Position numbers and translations under genes: made by a program. From the NCBI GenBank assembly GCA_029238175.1, contig JAQWGO010000173.1, forward strand, positions 1-32,447: a stretch of DNA of 32,447 nt, in the 5' to 3' direction. Origin of the DNA: Henriciella sp. (GTDB lineage Bacteria > Pseudomonadota > Alphaproteobacteria > Caulobacterales > Hyphomonadaceae). The notes under the pieces were generated by a model. That model ran no database searches and was not told where the DNA came from. It saw only the letters and a list, made by a program, of their open reading frames with translations. Below are positions 22,433 through 31,943 of the stretch, piece after piece (position 1 is the first letter of the stretch; each line of letters starts with the position of its first letter).

Positions 22433-23101
22433 CTAGTGATGACCGTGATGATTGTGATGCGTCGCACGCGCTTTCAGCAAATCACGAACGCGCTTTTCCA
22501 CGGCATCTGGGTCAGGCAACCCAAAGTGACGTTCGAATTTGCCAGTTTTTGCATCACCAATGATTAGCATCGGTATATGATCTTCTGGGTTCGTTGTGTA
22601 AGCGTCCATGGCTACCAGAAGATCATCCATGACCTTCTTTTCACCTGTAACGAATGTCCAATTCGCTGAGCGGTCCTCGGCAAACGCTTTCAAGCGGGCT
22701 GGGGTATCCTGATTGGGATCGATACTTAGGGAGATAAAAGCTAAGTCGGTTTCTCCAATGTCTGAAAGATTATCGTGTGCTTTCGAAAGTAGCACAGTCG
22801 TGACCGGGCAAACGGTCGTGCAGCTGGTGAAAATAAAATCAAAAACCACGATTTTATCCGATACCAGATCATCGACGAATAGGTTCGATTGCCCGTTTTG
22901 ATCAAGTACAGGGTGGTTCTTCAGCTCGACTGATGCTTTTTCGACCCCATCTCGTATTTGAGCATCATGCTCATGGTGGTGATGCTGCATTCCATGATCC
23001 ATGGTTTGGGCCGTGGCCATACTTGCTGACGCTACACAAGCCCCAAGCGCCGCATTGGCGAGGATGTGACGTACATTCTCAAACAGTCTAGGCAGAAACA
23101 T
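22433..23101 (-). CDS. SCO1/SenC-type copper chaperone with His-rich ends
   Basis: A 222-residue exported SCO protein. The signal region (about residues 1-32) is followed by a His/Met-rich patch, MDHGMQHHHHEHD, and the protein ends THHNHHGHH. Both patches could bind copper. The catalytic set is complete: C94 and C98 in FTSCTTVCP and H175 in NPEDHIPML. The start at 23101 has only a weak AAGAAAG site. It is clearly a paralogue of the next SCO gene but not a close copy, which may mean one loads copper and the other reduces the site. Confidence 0.9.
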   Translation of the reverse strand: MFLPRLFENVRHILANAALGACVASASMATAQTMDHGMQHHHHEHDAQIRDGVEKASVELKNHPVLDQNGQSNLFVDDLVSDKIVVFDFIFTSCTTVCPVTTVLLSKAHDNLSDIGETDLAFISLSIDPNQDTPARLKAFAEDRSANWTFVTGEKKVMDDLLVAMDAYTTNPEDHIPMLIIGDAKTGKFERHFGLPDPDAVEKRVRDLLKARATHHNHHGHH

Positions 23102-23122
23102 TGTCGTTCTTTCTTAAGTTGT

Positions 23123-25000
23123 TTACGCCCCATCGCCATTTCGAGCGATAATGGACAAATATGGTATTTGGGAAAACTCAAGCCCCTCTGATGGGAGCGC
23201 GAGATATAGATAATAGACGCCAGCTTCTTCCGGGGTCATTGTGAACGCATAAGTCCCGTCTGGAAGGAACTCGATTTCGTGCAACATTCGGTCTTTTCCA
23301 GGGGCGCGATAGGTCAGTGCCTCAACCTCAAAAGGGACCACTCTTGCGCTGCCATCGGATGGGTGGAGTCGGAAGCGGACCTCCAAAGGCTCACCCACCT
23401 CTGCCAGCATGCCGCTCTTCGACAAATATTCGACGTTTACAGGTAGCCCCTCGCTGTCCACAGCAGGATCAGGAATTGATTTAAAATCGAAGCAGTGAAT
23501 GACTTGGGGGGAGTCTAAGGTCAAAATAAATTGGAAAGTGCCGTCTGCGGGTACTTTAAACCGTGAGCGATAGATGCCTGGTTCTTCTTCCTTGATCGTT
23601 CGATCGGTAATCAGCGCAGATATCGGACGATGACCATAATTGCGAAAGCTGCCCATAGGAGCGTTCATGCCTTCCATATAATAGTAAACCGTGGCGTCGC
23701 CTGGGCTCACGATCAAGTGTGCCGCTTCTGTAACAGCCGAGGCAATTAAGCCAGCGGGCGCAATGCGCGGCGAGTCGGCAGGCGCGCGTTCTCCGATACT
23801 GATTTGCTGGATAATTGGCTCTCCAGAATTCACGAGGGAGGCCATTTGAACCATGGTGACTTTGTTCGTATCGAGGCTTCGGATGAATGCATAGTTTCGA
23901 GAGAAGGCGACATGGAACGGTCTGCCCTCAACACTCAGCGTCTTGATGGTTCTAAAGCTCGCTGTGTCGACGACGTTCACTTCGTTCGACGCGGCATTCG
24001 TCACCATCAGATATCGGCCATCGACCGAAACACCCATTGGACCAATTCCAGGGGAGAGTTTGATCGAGCGCGCTTTGCCAGTTGCTGGGTTAATCGATCT
24101 CAGGGTCCCGGTGTCCCCGTCGGTTAAATACACCGACTGGGCAAAGTTTGAAAATGCGACAGAGATTGGGCGACCATCTGTCTCCAGAGTAGACTTTACG
24201 GTTAAATCAGAGACGCTGATCGTGGACATGGTACGGCTCTCACGATTTGTTATGAAAGCCAGCTCGGCGGTCTCATCAAATGTTATTTCGTGATGGCCTG
24301 CACCTGTTGCAATTATCTTGACTGCCTCGTGGGTAAAAGCGTCGATAACTGTTACCCCTGAGCCGTCTCCCGTGTGCCCCACCCAAACGTACCTACCGTC
24401 AGGTTGGATGGCAATTCTATTCGGCCGTGCCCCGGTTTTAATTGATCCCACATATTTAAATGATTTAAGATCAACGATAGCCAGGGCGTCCAATTCTGGC
24501 ATAACGACAAATAATGTGGTTTCGTCTTTTGAGACCACCCAGTCTTCACCGCGGCTCGGTAAAACAATTTGGGTCAAAAGCTTGGTAATCCCACGCACCC
24601 CTACGATCGGATCGATCACCGCGAGCGTTGGGTCATTGTTCATGACGACCAGGTAATAACTGTTCAGGTCAATCATCGGCCGAATGCCAACATATCCGCT
24701 GAAAAACGTTGATGCTTTCTGCCGGCATTGTTTATCGGATCCAAGATCCTCTTCGAACGCAGGATCAATCCAAGCTGCAGGATACAGACCCGCAACAGGC
24801 GTACCTGTATCAGATTCGGTGATATTGAGTGTCACCTCAGCAATATCTCCGGCATAGAGCGCGCCGCGCTCATCAAGCACCGGCTTGATGCTGAAACTTA
24901 CGTTGAGCCCCTCGCGTTCAAAGCTCTGCGGTTGGGTTTCGGCCCAGCCACACAACGCAAAACTGAAGCTAAAGAGAAAACAGATGAGCTGTTTAACCAT
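23123..25000 (-). CDS. Exported YncE-like beta-propeller protein
   Basis: A 625-residue exported protein (signal peptide 1-20, GWA-E). The first 110 residues resemble an accessory beta domain. Residues about 115-395 are a YVTN-type beta-propeller whose blades repeat VAFSNFAQSVYLTDGD, GVSVDGRYLMVTNAASNEV and IQPDGRYVWVGHTGDG. The C-terminal 200 residues look like an immunoglobulin-like or FixG-like domain (EEAGVYYLYLALPSEGLEF). Propeller proteins of this kind occur beside MnxG-type multicopper oxidases. A role in scaffolding, metal delivery or electron transfer is inferred. The terminator at 25025-25053 separates it from the oxidase, so it may be partly attenuated. Confidence 0.85.
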   Translation of the reverse strand: MVKQLICFLFSFSFALCGWAETQPQSFEREGLNVSFSIKPVLDERGALYAGDIAEVTLNITESDTGTPVAGLYPAAWIDPAFEEDLGSDKQCRQKASTFFSGYVGIRPMIDLNSYYLVVMNNDPTLAVIDPIVGVRGITKLLTQIVLPSRGEDWVVSKDETTLFVVMPELDALAIVDLKSFKYVGSIKTGARPNRIAIQPDGRYVWVGHTGDGSGVTVIDAFTHEAVKIIATGAGHHEITFDETAELAFITNRESRTMSTISVSDLTVKSTLETDGRPISVAFSNFAQSVYLTDGDTGTLRSINPATGKARSIKLSPGIGPMGVSVDGRYLMVTNAASNEVNVVDTASFRTIKTLSVEGRPFHVAFSRNYAFIRSLDTNKVTMVQMASLVNSGEPIIQQISIGERAPADSPRIAPAGLIASAVTEAAHLIVSPGDATVYYYMEGMNAPMGSFRNYGHRPISALITDRTIKEEEPGIYRSRFKVPADGTFQFILTLDSPQVIHCFDFKSIPDPAVDSEGLPVNVEYLSKSGMLAEVGEPLEVRFRLHPSDGSARVVPFEVEALTYRAPGKDRMLHEIEFLPDGTYAFTMTPEEAGVYYLYLALPSEGLEFSQIPYLSIIARNGDGA

Positions 25001-25024
25001 GATGTAATCCTCGGATAAGAAAAG

Positions 25025-25053
25025 AACAGGGCAGCTTTCGCTGCCCTGTTTTA
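25025..25053 (-). terminator. Terminator after the giant oxidase gene
   Basis: AACAGGGCAGC (25026-25036) pairs perfectly with GCTGCCCTGTT (25041-25051) around a TTTC loop. On the minus strand it is followed by CTTTTCTT, and on the plus strand by TTAGTT. It ends or attenuates transcription between the oxidase and the propeller gene. Confidence 0.85.
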
Positions 25054-25080
25054 GTTCTGTTGTCTCATAGAGCAGGTTTG

Positions 25081-28000
25081 TCAGTTCCCACCGAACAGAT
25101 TGAGCAATCCACGAAGTCGGTCCTCTGAAGGCTCCTGCGCCTCAACGGTCGGCTCTTGCGGCGCACGCTCTGGGTCATAATCGACCGCTTGCTGCCCAGC
25201 GATCTCTGCTGGACCTGCGGCTGTAACGGGGTCACCCTCTACTCGGAGCAAGCCCCACAAGCCGTTTTGATTTCCGAAAGACGCCAGATCCCGGTACAGG
25301 TAGTCACCCGGCACTCTCATCGGACCGCCTGCTTTGGTAATAATATTCCAAGCCGCTGGTGGCAGAATATTGTCTTGGGTTGACATCATACGCTGCCCCT
25401 CGGTTACACCCATCGTATCTGATGGGAAGTTCTTGGAGACAAATGGCATATTGTTCCAATTGTGCCCCAGAATACCGAGCGTGGTGCCGCGGGCGTAACC
25501 TGATGGACTTGTCACACGGAAACGTGTTTCCTCACCCGGGCGTGCTGTATAGATCGGCGTCTCCGGATCACCGCCATGCAGTACGTTCGAGTAGGCCTTA
25601 TACATGTCAGGTATTGTCGCAAGGCCGGCATCACTTCCGTTAAAGCCTGCCTCTTCGCCGCCAAGCCCCCAATCGGCGCCGGCATCAAATCCGTATCTGA
25701 ACCAAAGCGGTTCGACCGTCAAATTGATACCTGCAGCGCCACCATCGTGGGCGTCTTCAGGCACTCCGAAACCTTCACCCGCGATGTTCGGGACCGGTGA
25801 ACCGTCGCCATACCGAAGGTTTACCGCTTTGTGGAACAGCATCGCAAAATCGCGGAAGGAGGAGGTCCCGTCGGCCGAAGTTACGGTACCTTGCACCCTT
25901 GTCCCCTCGTCGGCGACAAAAGATGACCCTTCCGGAAGGATGTGAACCTGCCCAAACAGACCCTTTTGTCCCTGTTTGATAACATCTGCCGGTTGGATTG
26001 GAGCCACGCCGTACTCAACTGGATTATAGACTAGATTGAACCGGTCTCCATCCAACGCGCCCGTTCCCACTGAACCGGCACGCGGTCCCAGCTCCAGATC
26101 ACCGGCATAGTAGCGATACGTCCGTGAGCCACCAGGCGCGACCGTTTGCACAGGATTGATCCCAACATTCATACCGTCATCGCGAGAGATGTCATACTCC
26201 ATGAGCTGAGTGTGAAACCCGACATGGCTCGAAGCTCTGATAAGGTTATTGTTGAATGTTGTAGGACCTTGAGGATCATTGCGATCGCGGATCACCACGT
26301 AGTGCTGGGTCACAAAAGAGGCCAAATCAGGCACTTTCTCCGGCAACCTGTTGCGCAGCGTAACCTCGAGACATTGACCCGCGTTTACCCGCAGAACCAG
26401 AGGCTCAAACTTGTAATTGTTTGGAACCTTGACCGGACAACGAGGATTGGTGACCCCGCCATCGCGGTCGCGGCACAGTTTACGATCCTCAGGGGTAGAG
26501 ATATCCTTTCGGAGATCTTCTGTTGGGACGTAGACCAAAGCCGTTGGATCGTGCAGCGGCCCTTGCTCGCCGTTGCGCAGCCGCACACGCTTGGAGTTAT
26601 AAACCAGAGTACCACCTTCAGGGTCCGGCAGCGCTCCGACGTGCATACGCGATGTATAATCAGACGGAACAATCGAAACGTTGCGCGGCGCCTTGGTGAT
26701 ATCGTTCACCGCGACCGCCGTAACGTCGTAAGATGCGACATCAGCATTGGCTGGACAAACCCCATTGAAGTCTCTGCGGTTGGCGATCGATATGGAGTTA
26801 TCCCGGGCATTATTGGGCAACGCAGCCAAGTCTCTTTGCGCGGTATCATAGGACCGAAGAACGCCCCATGTTCCCGTCCAGAATCCTTCTTGCGAGGCAT
26901 CCCAAGCGTACAGATAGTCAGATACGTTCTGGGCCTCATCCACATCACCAAAGATCGACGTTGCGAATGACGCTTTTTCAGAAAGCGCGACCTGCATGGA
27001 GGATTTCCAGCCAGAGTTTGGCGCAAATCCAAATGAGCCGCCACCTTCCAGCCACTTAACACCATTAATCGACGCGCCGTGCTCGTGCTCATGCGCCCCC
27101 GCCTGCAACCGTACCCGAACCAGATCGCCGGCATTGGCCCGCATAATTGGCGTGAATGGGTCACCGTCACGCACATCGGCGGTTAATTCCGTGTACGGCG
27201 TTGCACCGGTTTTTGTGTTAAACTCCTGCATCACACGGTCAGTTCGGGTTTGCAGAGCAAAAGACAGGTCTCCTGCGAGCCCATCGGCTTGCGCGCCTGG
27301 CTTATTGTCTGGCCCGGTCTTGTTGGGATCGTAAACCCGGTACCCCACAGGCTCGTTGCGATAGTTGATTACGAATGTACCAATATCAGCTGCGGACACC
27401 GCCTCCGGGCACGGCCGAGGGACACCGCCCGGGCACGTTGAATGGAAACGCGCAGCATCCGGAAACGAAGCGGACTGTCTATGGGACGGGTTTATCGCAT
27501 ACCGGAACGATTCAGACGTTGGTGGAACCGGCACGCCGTTCTCGTCAACCCCTGCATAGACGCCCTTATTGTAAGCGTGAGCGAAGTCTTGAGCCTCCAA
27601 GTAGAATTCGCGGTAGCTGTCATCGGAGCCATCGCCATCAATATCGCCGGCGAGGATGACAGCTTGCCAGGATGTCGGCCCGCCATCGTGGCGCGTGTAC
27701 AACTCCTCCCCTGACTCGTTATGCAACCAGCGCGATCCTGCAGGATTGATCAACAAAGTCGCGTAAAGACCGATTTGCTGGTGCGTACTTGGACCAAAAT
27801 GGTCGTGCGTAAATGTAATCCCCAAGCCGCGGTCGACACCATCAAGATCATGCAATGGATCGACAAACCAACGCTGTATATTGGTGCGCGCACCAAGGTA
27901 CTCGCCACCTGATCCAGTGCCAAAATACGGGTGCGGCTGAGCGGCCAAAGGCGCGTCGTCGAGCTGATTTTCAGCGACGTAGCGATTGATCGCATCAATC

Positions 28001-30825
28001 CGATGACGAACAGCCTCAGCACCCAGGACACCGTCCTCATAATTCCAGCCATTGCCGGCACCGTCAGCGGATACAAGGTCCCATTTCGGCAGGTGGATAT
28101 GTTGCCCGATCACGTCTGTTGGAGTCGTGACCTGATAATCGTCAACATAGTAATATTCAGGCACCAGGTTGGTGTGAATAAAGTTCGCGCATTCGTATGA
28201 GTTTAGGCGCATAACAAACGGCTCTGGTGGGCGCGTTTTATTCAGGGTTGGCTCGACATCATCCCAGAGGGCAAGAATGCGCTGCTGGGGATAGTGATCA
28301 CCAGCCTTGTTGAAGACAACATCGAGTTGGATATTGGCCGCCTTATAAACGCGTGGGTTATCAGCGCCAAACTCGGCAACCGCGGTATTGTCGGTTGCCC
28401 CTTGGTCTGCTGACAAGAAGTGTCCCACCTGCCCGGTTAAAAAAGGGCTCCCGCGATCATCCATACATGGCTCGAAGAATGGCGCACCGGGGGTCGGCAA
28501 ACCGCTATTGGTACGGAACATCGCTTCTTGAACAGTCCCATCTAGCAATAGCCGCGTGGACGGGTGCTCTCCGCGCGAGTGGAAAGACATTGCAGCCCGC
28601 TCCCACTCAGTTCCGAACTCGCTGAAGTATACCGGCTTTGCCGAGTCGATATGCTTGGCAAATGACAGGCGGGTTTCTTCCGAGTGGGTTTGCCCCCCAA
28701 CAGCGTACCCATCCAGCGCGTGACGGGGCAAGCCGCCGTCCCAGCCGCCCTCTGTTGGGTTCTCGGCATTCATAGCCATGTCCAGCGGCGGCGTTGGCGC
28801 GCGTTGACCGACAATTGTATCAATGCCAGCGACCCAGAACGGGTAGCCGGGGTTCTTTAACCCTTTTGGATTGAGTTGATTTTCCCGCTTGTTCGGCAGA
28901 GAAGCAAGGACAGTTCTTTTGTCGCGCAATTGCGGATCACGATTGCTGACCCCTGCAGGAAGTTTTGCCTGGCTCGACTCCGCAACGCCGTCACCGTCCT
29001 TATCAACAGCCTCTACAAAAACGGTCGCAGGCATCGGCGCCATGGGCTTCCCAGGCAGCGGAATGAGCGCAGGGATAGGAACACCCGCAACAATCTCGCC
29101 GTCCGGCAAAGCTCGCGAGCGCTTCGCTGGACGCCCGCTGCCGAGAGCGTTTGGTGAGGTATGGAAGCCCTCCTCATCTGTACTCACGTCCAGACGCGTG
29201 CCCGCCTCGAACACATCATGGTTTCGCCATAGCGCCCACATGCCTTGCGCAAAGTGGGGATAGAAATGGCAATGATAGATCGCATCGCCGGCCGACTTGT
29301 TACGGTTGCCCGAGCCACCGAACGCGATCTCATATGTGTAGGCGCCGCCCGGACCAATCGATTGCGCATCGAGATAGTTCGAATCGTCATCGTCTGGATT
29401 GGAGAGCCACTGATGGTTGTGGAGGTGAAAAACGTGATGCTCTTTCGGGCCTGCGTGCAGGTTTCTGAACTTAACAAAATCACCAATGTAGGAATGTGAA
29501 ACGTTTGATGGATCGGAAGGATATTTGGCATGATCAGCACGGATTGACTCATCTCGCTCGCAGTTTTTGTCTCCGGGCTGCGGGGTGCAGTATTCTAGGC
29601 CAGCGTTTGCCGGGACATCGACCAGCATTGCCGGATCGCCCACAGTGAATGATGACAGAAAGAACTCCTCATAAGCGCAGCTCAGGCAATCATGCATCGG
29701 ACCAACCCCAAGGCGATTCGCAATTACCTCGGACCCGACGCCAGCAGCACCATAATTGATCATGAAATTATCGCCAACACCGTGCAGCGTGTGCTCAAAA
29801 ACAGCGTCTTCATACCAGCCTGGAAAAGCTTGCTTGGAAACGGTTTCATCGTGAAAGATCACAACAAATTCGCGAAAGGCTTCCAACCGGTTTGGCAAGG
29901 CAGGATTGCGCTTGCCGGTTGCCTCAAGTGGGTAGGTTTCAGCCGGAAAGGACCCATCTGGGTTGGGCCCGACAATCATCCCATTGACTTCGTTGTGAAC
30001 AATCTTGAGGCGGCCATCTTGTGATTGCAGCATATTTAGGACCGGCCGGCCTGCGAGCCCCTCCTCAATCCAGGGCGAACGATTGGGGAAGGTCGCTTCG
30101 TAGTCAATCATGGGGTGCCCGGTTGAAGTTGTCCCTTTCGTTGCGAGACGCATCTCCTCTTCAGTCACCTGGCTCCGGTAAAATTTGGCACCCTTTGGCT
30201 CTACGACCACTGCGCCAAAGAGGCCATTGCCGATGTTTCCGCCAGCGCCCTCACCGCCAAAAGTTGCGCCATGCGACACGACAATATACTGACCCTCTTT
30301 TTCAGCGTAAAATGTGTATGTCTCGCTTTGCCCAGGCTGGACCAAGCTGTTTTCGTTTCGGCCAACAAAAGACGCGGTGCTTTTGACACTATCGGCGACC
30401 GGAAGACCAAAAGGAGAGAACCCAGCCGTTCGGTCGCTGACTTGATCGTTAATCTTCAGGATTGAAGGCTCGGCATTGTTAGGGTTTGCAACTGAGCTCA
30501 GAAGGTTTTCGAAATTGACCTGCAGGCAGTCGCCTTCTCGAACTCTCAACACGATCGGACGGGGCCGCTTATCGGAGCGCAGGCGAACTTCCCCGTAACG
30601 CAATGGAGCCTCGCTGTCTGAGCTCGACGACACGACATCGTCTCTCAAAGCGTACATCATGCCATTAACGTTTTGCGCGCCCAGTCTATTAAACATGAGC
30701 GGCTGATCGATCGCAACAACATCTGCCTCAACTGTCCGCTCGCAGGACTGACCATGGGCAAGCTGTGACGACAAGCCTACGAGTGCCGCAAACCCAACAA
30801 ACAAAGATGTAAAATTCTTTCGCAC
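25081..30825 (-). CDS. Giant multicopper oxidase, MnxG/manganese-oxidase type
   Basis: A 1,914-residue exported oxidase. GTG 30825 is chosen because AGGAGA (30832-30837) precedes it and it yields a signal peptide ending AHGQ; an upstream TTG at 30879 has no such support. Copper motifs are clear: HLHNH (H467-H471), YHCHFYPHF (H518, H520, H524), QHIHLPKWD (H909, H911), THDHFGPSTH (H1007, H1009) and HEHEHG (H1245-H1249). The C-terminal cupredoxin has YLYRDLASFG where HCH would stand, so it is probably structural. Size and motif spacing resemble MnxG of Pseudomonas putida (about 1,960 residues), which oxidises Mn(II). Two SCO chaperones downstream and type II secretion genes upstream fit an exported copper enzyme. 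Substrate is inferred, and other metal or organic substrates remain possible. Confidence 0.88.
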   Translation of the reverse strand: MRKNFTSLFVGFAALVGLSSQLAHGQSCERTVEADVVAIDQPLMFNRLGAQNVNGMMYALRDDVVSSSSDSEAPLRYGEVRLRSDKRPRPIVLRVREGDCLQVNFENLLSSVANPNNAEPSILKINDQVSDRTAGFSPFGLPVADSVKSTASFVGRNENSLVQPGQSETYTFYAEKEGQYIVVSHGATFGGEGAGGNIGNGLFGAVVVEPKGAKFYRSQVTEEEMRLATKGTTSTGHPMIDYEATFPNRSPWIEEGLAGRPVLNMLQSQDGRLKIVHNEVNGMIVGPNPDGSFPAETYPLEATGKRNPALPNRLEAFREFVVIFHDETVSKQAFPGWYEDAVFEHTLHGVGDNFMINYGAAGVGSEVIANRLGVGPMHDCLSCAYEEFFLSSFTVGDPAMLVDVPANAGLEYCTPQPGDKNCERDESIRADHAKYPSDPSNVSHSYIGDFVKFRNLHAGPKEHHVFHLHNHQWLSNPDDDDSNYLDAQSIGPGGAYTYEIAFGGSGNRNKSAGDAIYHCHFYPHFAQGMWALWRNHDVFEAGTRLDVSTDEEGFHTSPNALGSGRPAKRSRALPDGEIVAGVPIPALIPLPGKPMAPMPATVFVEAVDKDGDGVAESSQAKLPAGVSNRDPQLRDKRTVLASLPNKRENQLNPKGLKNPGYPFWVAGIDTIVGQRAPTPPLDMAMNAENPTEGGWDGGLPRHALDGYAVGGQTHSEETRLSFAKHIDSAKPVYFSEFGTEWERAAMSFHSRGEHPSTRLLLDGTVQEAMFRTNSGLPTPGAPFFEPCMDDRGSPFLTGQVGHFLSADQGATDNTAVAEFGADNPRVYKAANIQLDVVFNKAGDHYPQQRILALWDDVEPTLNKTRPPEPFVMRLNSYECANFIHTNLVPEYYYVDDYQVTTPTDVIGQHIHLPKWDLVSADGAGNGWNYEDGVLGAEAVRHRIDAINRYVAENQLDDAPLAAQPHPYFGTGSGGEYLGARTNIQRWFVDPLHDLDGVDRGLGITFTHDHFGPSTHQQIGLYATLLINPAGSRWLHNESGEELYTRHDGGPTSWQAVILAGDIDGDGSDDSYREFYLEAQDFAHAYNKGVYAGVDENGVPVPPTSESFRYAINPSHRQSASFPDAARFHSTCPGGVPRPCPEAVSAADIGTFVINYRNEPVGYRVYDPNKTGPDNKPGAQADGLAGDLSFALQTRTDRVMQEFNTKTGATPYTELTADVRDGDPFTPIMRANAGDLVRVRLQAGAHEHEHGASINGVKWLEGGGSFGFAPNSGWKSSMQVALSEKASFATSIFGDVDEAQNVSDYLYAWDASQEGFWTGTWGVLRSYDTAQRDLAALPNNARDNSISIANRRDFNGVCPANADVASYDVTAVAVNDITKAPRNVSIVPSDYTSRMHVGALPDPEGGTLVYNSKRVRLRNGEQGPLHDPTALVYVPTEDLRKDISTPEDRKLCRDRDGGVTNPRCPVKVPNNYKFEPLVLRVNAGQCLEVTLRNRLPEKVPDLASFVTQHYVVIRDRNDPQGPTTFNNNLIRASSHVGFHTQLMEYDISRDDGMNVGINPVQTVAPGGSRTYRYYAGDLELGPRAGSVGTGALDGDRFNLVYNPVEYGVAPIQPADVIKQGQKGLFGQVHILPEGSSFVADEGTRVQGTVTSADGTSSFRDFAMLFHKAVNLRYGDGSPVPNIAGEGFGVPEDAHDGGAAGINLTVEPLWFRYGFDAGADWGLGGEEAGFNGSDAGLATIPDMYKAYSNVLHGGDPETPIYTARPGEETRFRVTSPSGYARGTTLGILGHNWNNMPFVSKNFPSDTMGVTEGQRMMSTQDNILPPAAWNIITKAGGPMRVPGDYLYRDLASFGNQNGLWGLLRVEGDPVTAAGPAEIAGQQAVDYDPERAPQEPTVEAQEPSEDRLRGLLNLFGGN

Positions 30826-30850
30826 GAGATTTCTCCTAATGTAACCACCT

Positions 30851-30856
30851 ACTATA
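30851..30856 (-). promoter_or_regulatory. -10 box TATAGT for the multicopper oxidase
   Basis: TATAGT on the minus strand matches five of six -10 positions and lies 34 bp from the centre of operator J. It predicts transcription from about 30844, giving a 19-base leader with the AGGAGA ribosome site. Confidence 0.6.
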
Positions 30857-30878
30857 TCAGAGTGGCTATTCACAAGCA

Positions 30879-30896
30879 ACCCCCCTTTTGGGTGGG
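30879..30896. promoter_or_regulatory. Palindromic operator, site J, before the oxidase
   Basis: ACCCCCCTTTTGGGTGGG has the core CCCC-TTTT-GGGT (30882-30893, centre 30887.5). It is the only dyad in the 118-bp gap between gspJ and the oxidase. Confidence 0.6.
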
Positions 30897-30943
30897 CGCT
30901 TTAGTTAATCGTCTGTAGACTCAGGAAATTATCGGACGTTGGA

Positions 30944-31573
30944 CTAGGGCGCAGCGTATTTCAAAGCGAACGAATAATTTGCTTCCAAGCCTGCCTCAGT
31001 TTCGATTTTGAACTGAACAAATCTTGGGGGGCGCTCCTGCGTATCCCATTGGCGATACCAATCGGGAAGGCGCTCTGCGGCTCGGCGGCCAAAATAGCTG
31101 AGTTCGACGCGCTTCGCGCAGCTGACAAGCCGTCTTCGGTCGAGCCGTTGCGCAACCTCCCTTGAGCGAAGGAGCCCTGGCGCCCAATCTAATACCAGAT
31201 CGCTCCCACCTTCACACCTTGAGGACGGTTGAAGGTGAAGTCTGAATTGCGAGATGGCGCCTCTCAATGGGCCAATATCTGCTGTCGACAGGAATTTGAT
31301 TTGTTTTTCGTCGCCTTGGAACGAGGTCACTGAGCGATCAAGATCGTCGGCTTCGATTTGCAGTGTAGATTCGATTGCACTGGCAAAGCTCAACATATCC
31401 TCTCGTTGCATAAGCTCGCCGCTATCCTCTCCAAGGCGAAGGGCATATTGAGAGGCGAGCCTCAGCGCAGACACCAAAGTGATGGTGATGAGCGACATGA
31501 TCATCAGCGCCACCAAAGTTTCGACAAGGCTGAAGCCGCTTTGATTGCGCGGACGCGACCTATTTTGCATCAT
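30944..31573 (-). CDS. gspJ: Type II secretion minor pseudopilin GspJ
   Basis: A 209-residue minor pseudopilin of the pseudopilus tip. The prepilin site is RNQSG^FSLVETLVALMIMSL with Glu at +5. The rest (REDMLSFASAIESTLQIEAD, FGRRAAERLPDWYRQWDTQE) fits the large C-terminal domain of GspJ. Paired ATG codons at 31573 and 31570 overlap the end of gspI by about 14 bp, giving the usual H-I-J order. The next gene in a normal cluster, GspK, is replaced here by the oxidase. Confidence 0.82.
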   Translation of the reverse strand: MMQNRSRPRNQSGFSLVETLVALMIMSLITITLVSALRLASQYALRLGEDSGELMQREDMLSFASAIESTLQIEADDLDRSVTSFQGDEKQIKFLSTADIGPLRGAISQFRLHLQPSSRCEGGSDLVLDWAPGLLRSREVAQRLDRRRLVSCAKRVELSYFGRRAAERLPDWYRQWDTQERPPRFVQFKIETEAGLEANYSFALKYAAP

Positions 31574-31943
31574 GAAAATCCAGTTCACCGGCAAATTTTA
31601 TGAAACGAATTTCGTATTCGTTGGAGTCTGAAGTTTTGACGCTTACACGGATCTCATTGTGCCCATCCGAAATGCGTTCAACCTCGTAAGTCCAGGACCA
31701 ACTCTCAGCGGTTTCGCCTTCGACCTGGGTGTCCAGACACCCGGATGTTTGTGATTGTGTAACGATTTCTCTTAGAACTTCTTGAACGCGCATTTTTTCC
31801 TGGCCTTCTCGCCAAGCTTCAGCGCTGTGCGCAAATGCCTGCATGATTGCTACCAAGCCTGCGGAAAGGAGTAGAAGCGCAATTAAGGTTTCTAGAAGGG
31901 AGAACCCTGCTTGCTTGTTAGGGACCCTTTTCACCGACCTCAT
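31560..31943 (-). CDS. gspI: Type II secretion minor pseudopilin GspI
   Basis: A 127-residue minor pseudopilin with prepilin site NKQAG^FSLLETLIALLLL. The C-terminal domain includes SWSWTYEVERISDGHNEIRV, in line with GspI (tip complex with GspJ and GspK). ATG 31943 gives a 13-residue leader; upstream in-frame starts lengthen it without purpose. It overlaps gspH by 26 bp, so the three genes should be translationally coupled. Confidence 0.82.
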   Translation of the reverse strand: MRSVKRVPNKQAGFSLLETLIALLLLSAGLVAIMQAFAHSAEAWREGQEKMRVQEVLREIVTQSQTSGCLDTQVEGETAESWSWTYEVERISDGHNEIRVSVKTSDSNEYEIRFIKFAGELDFHDAK

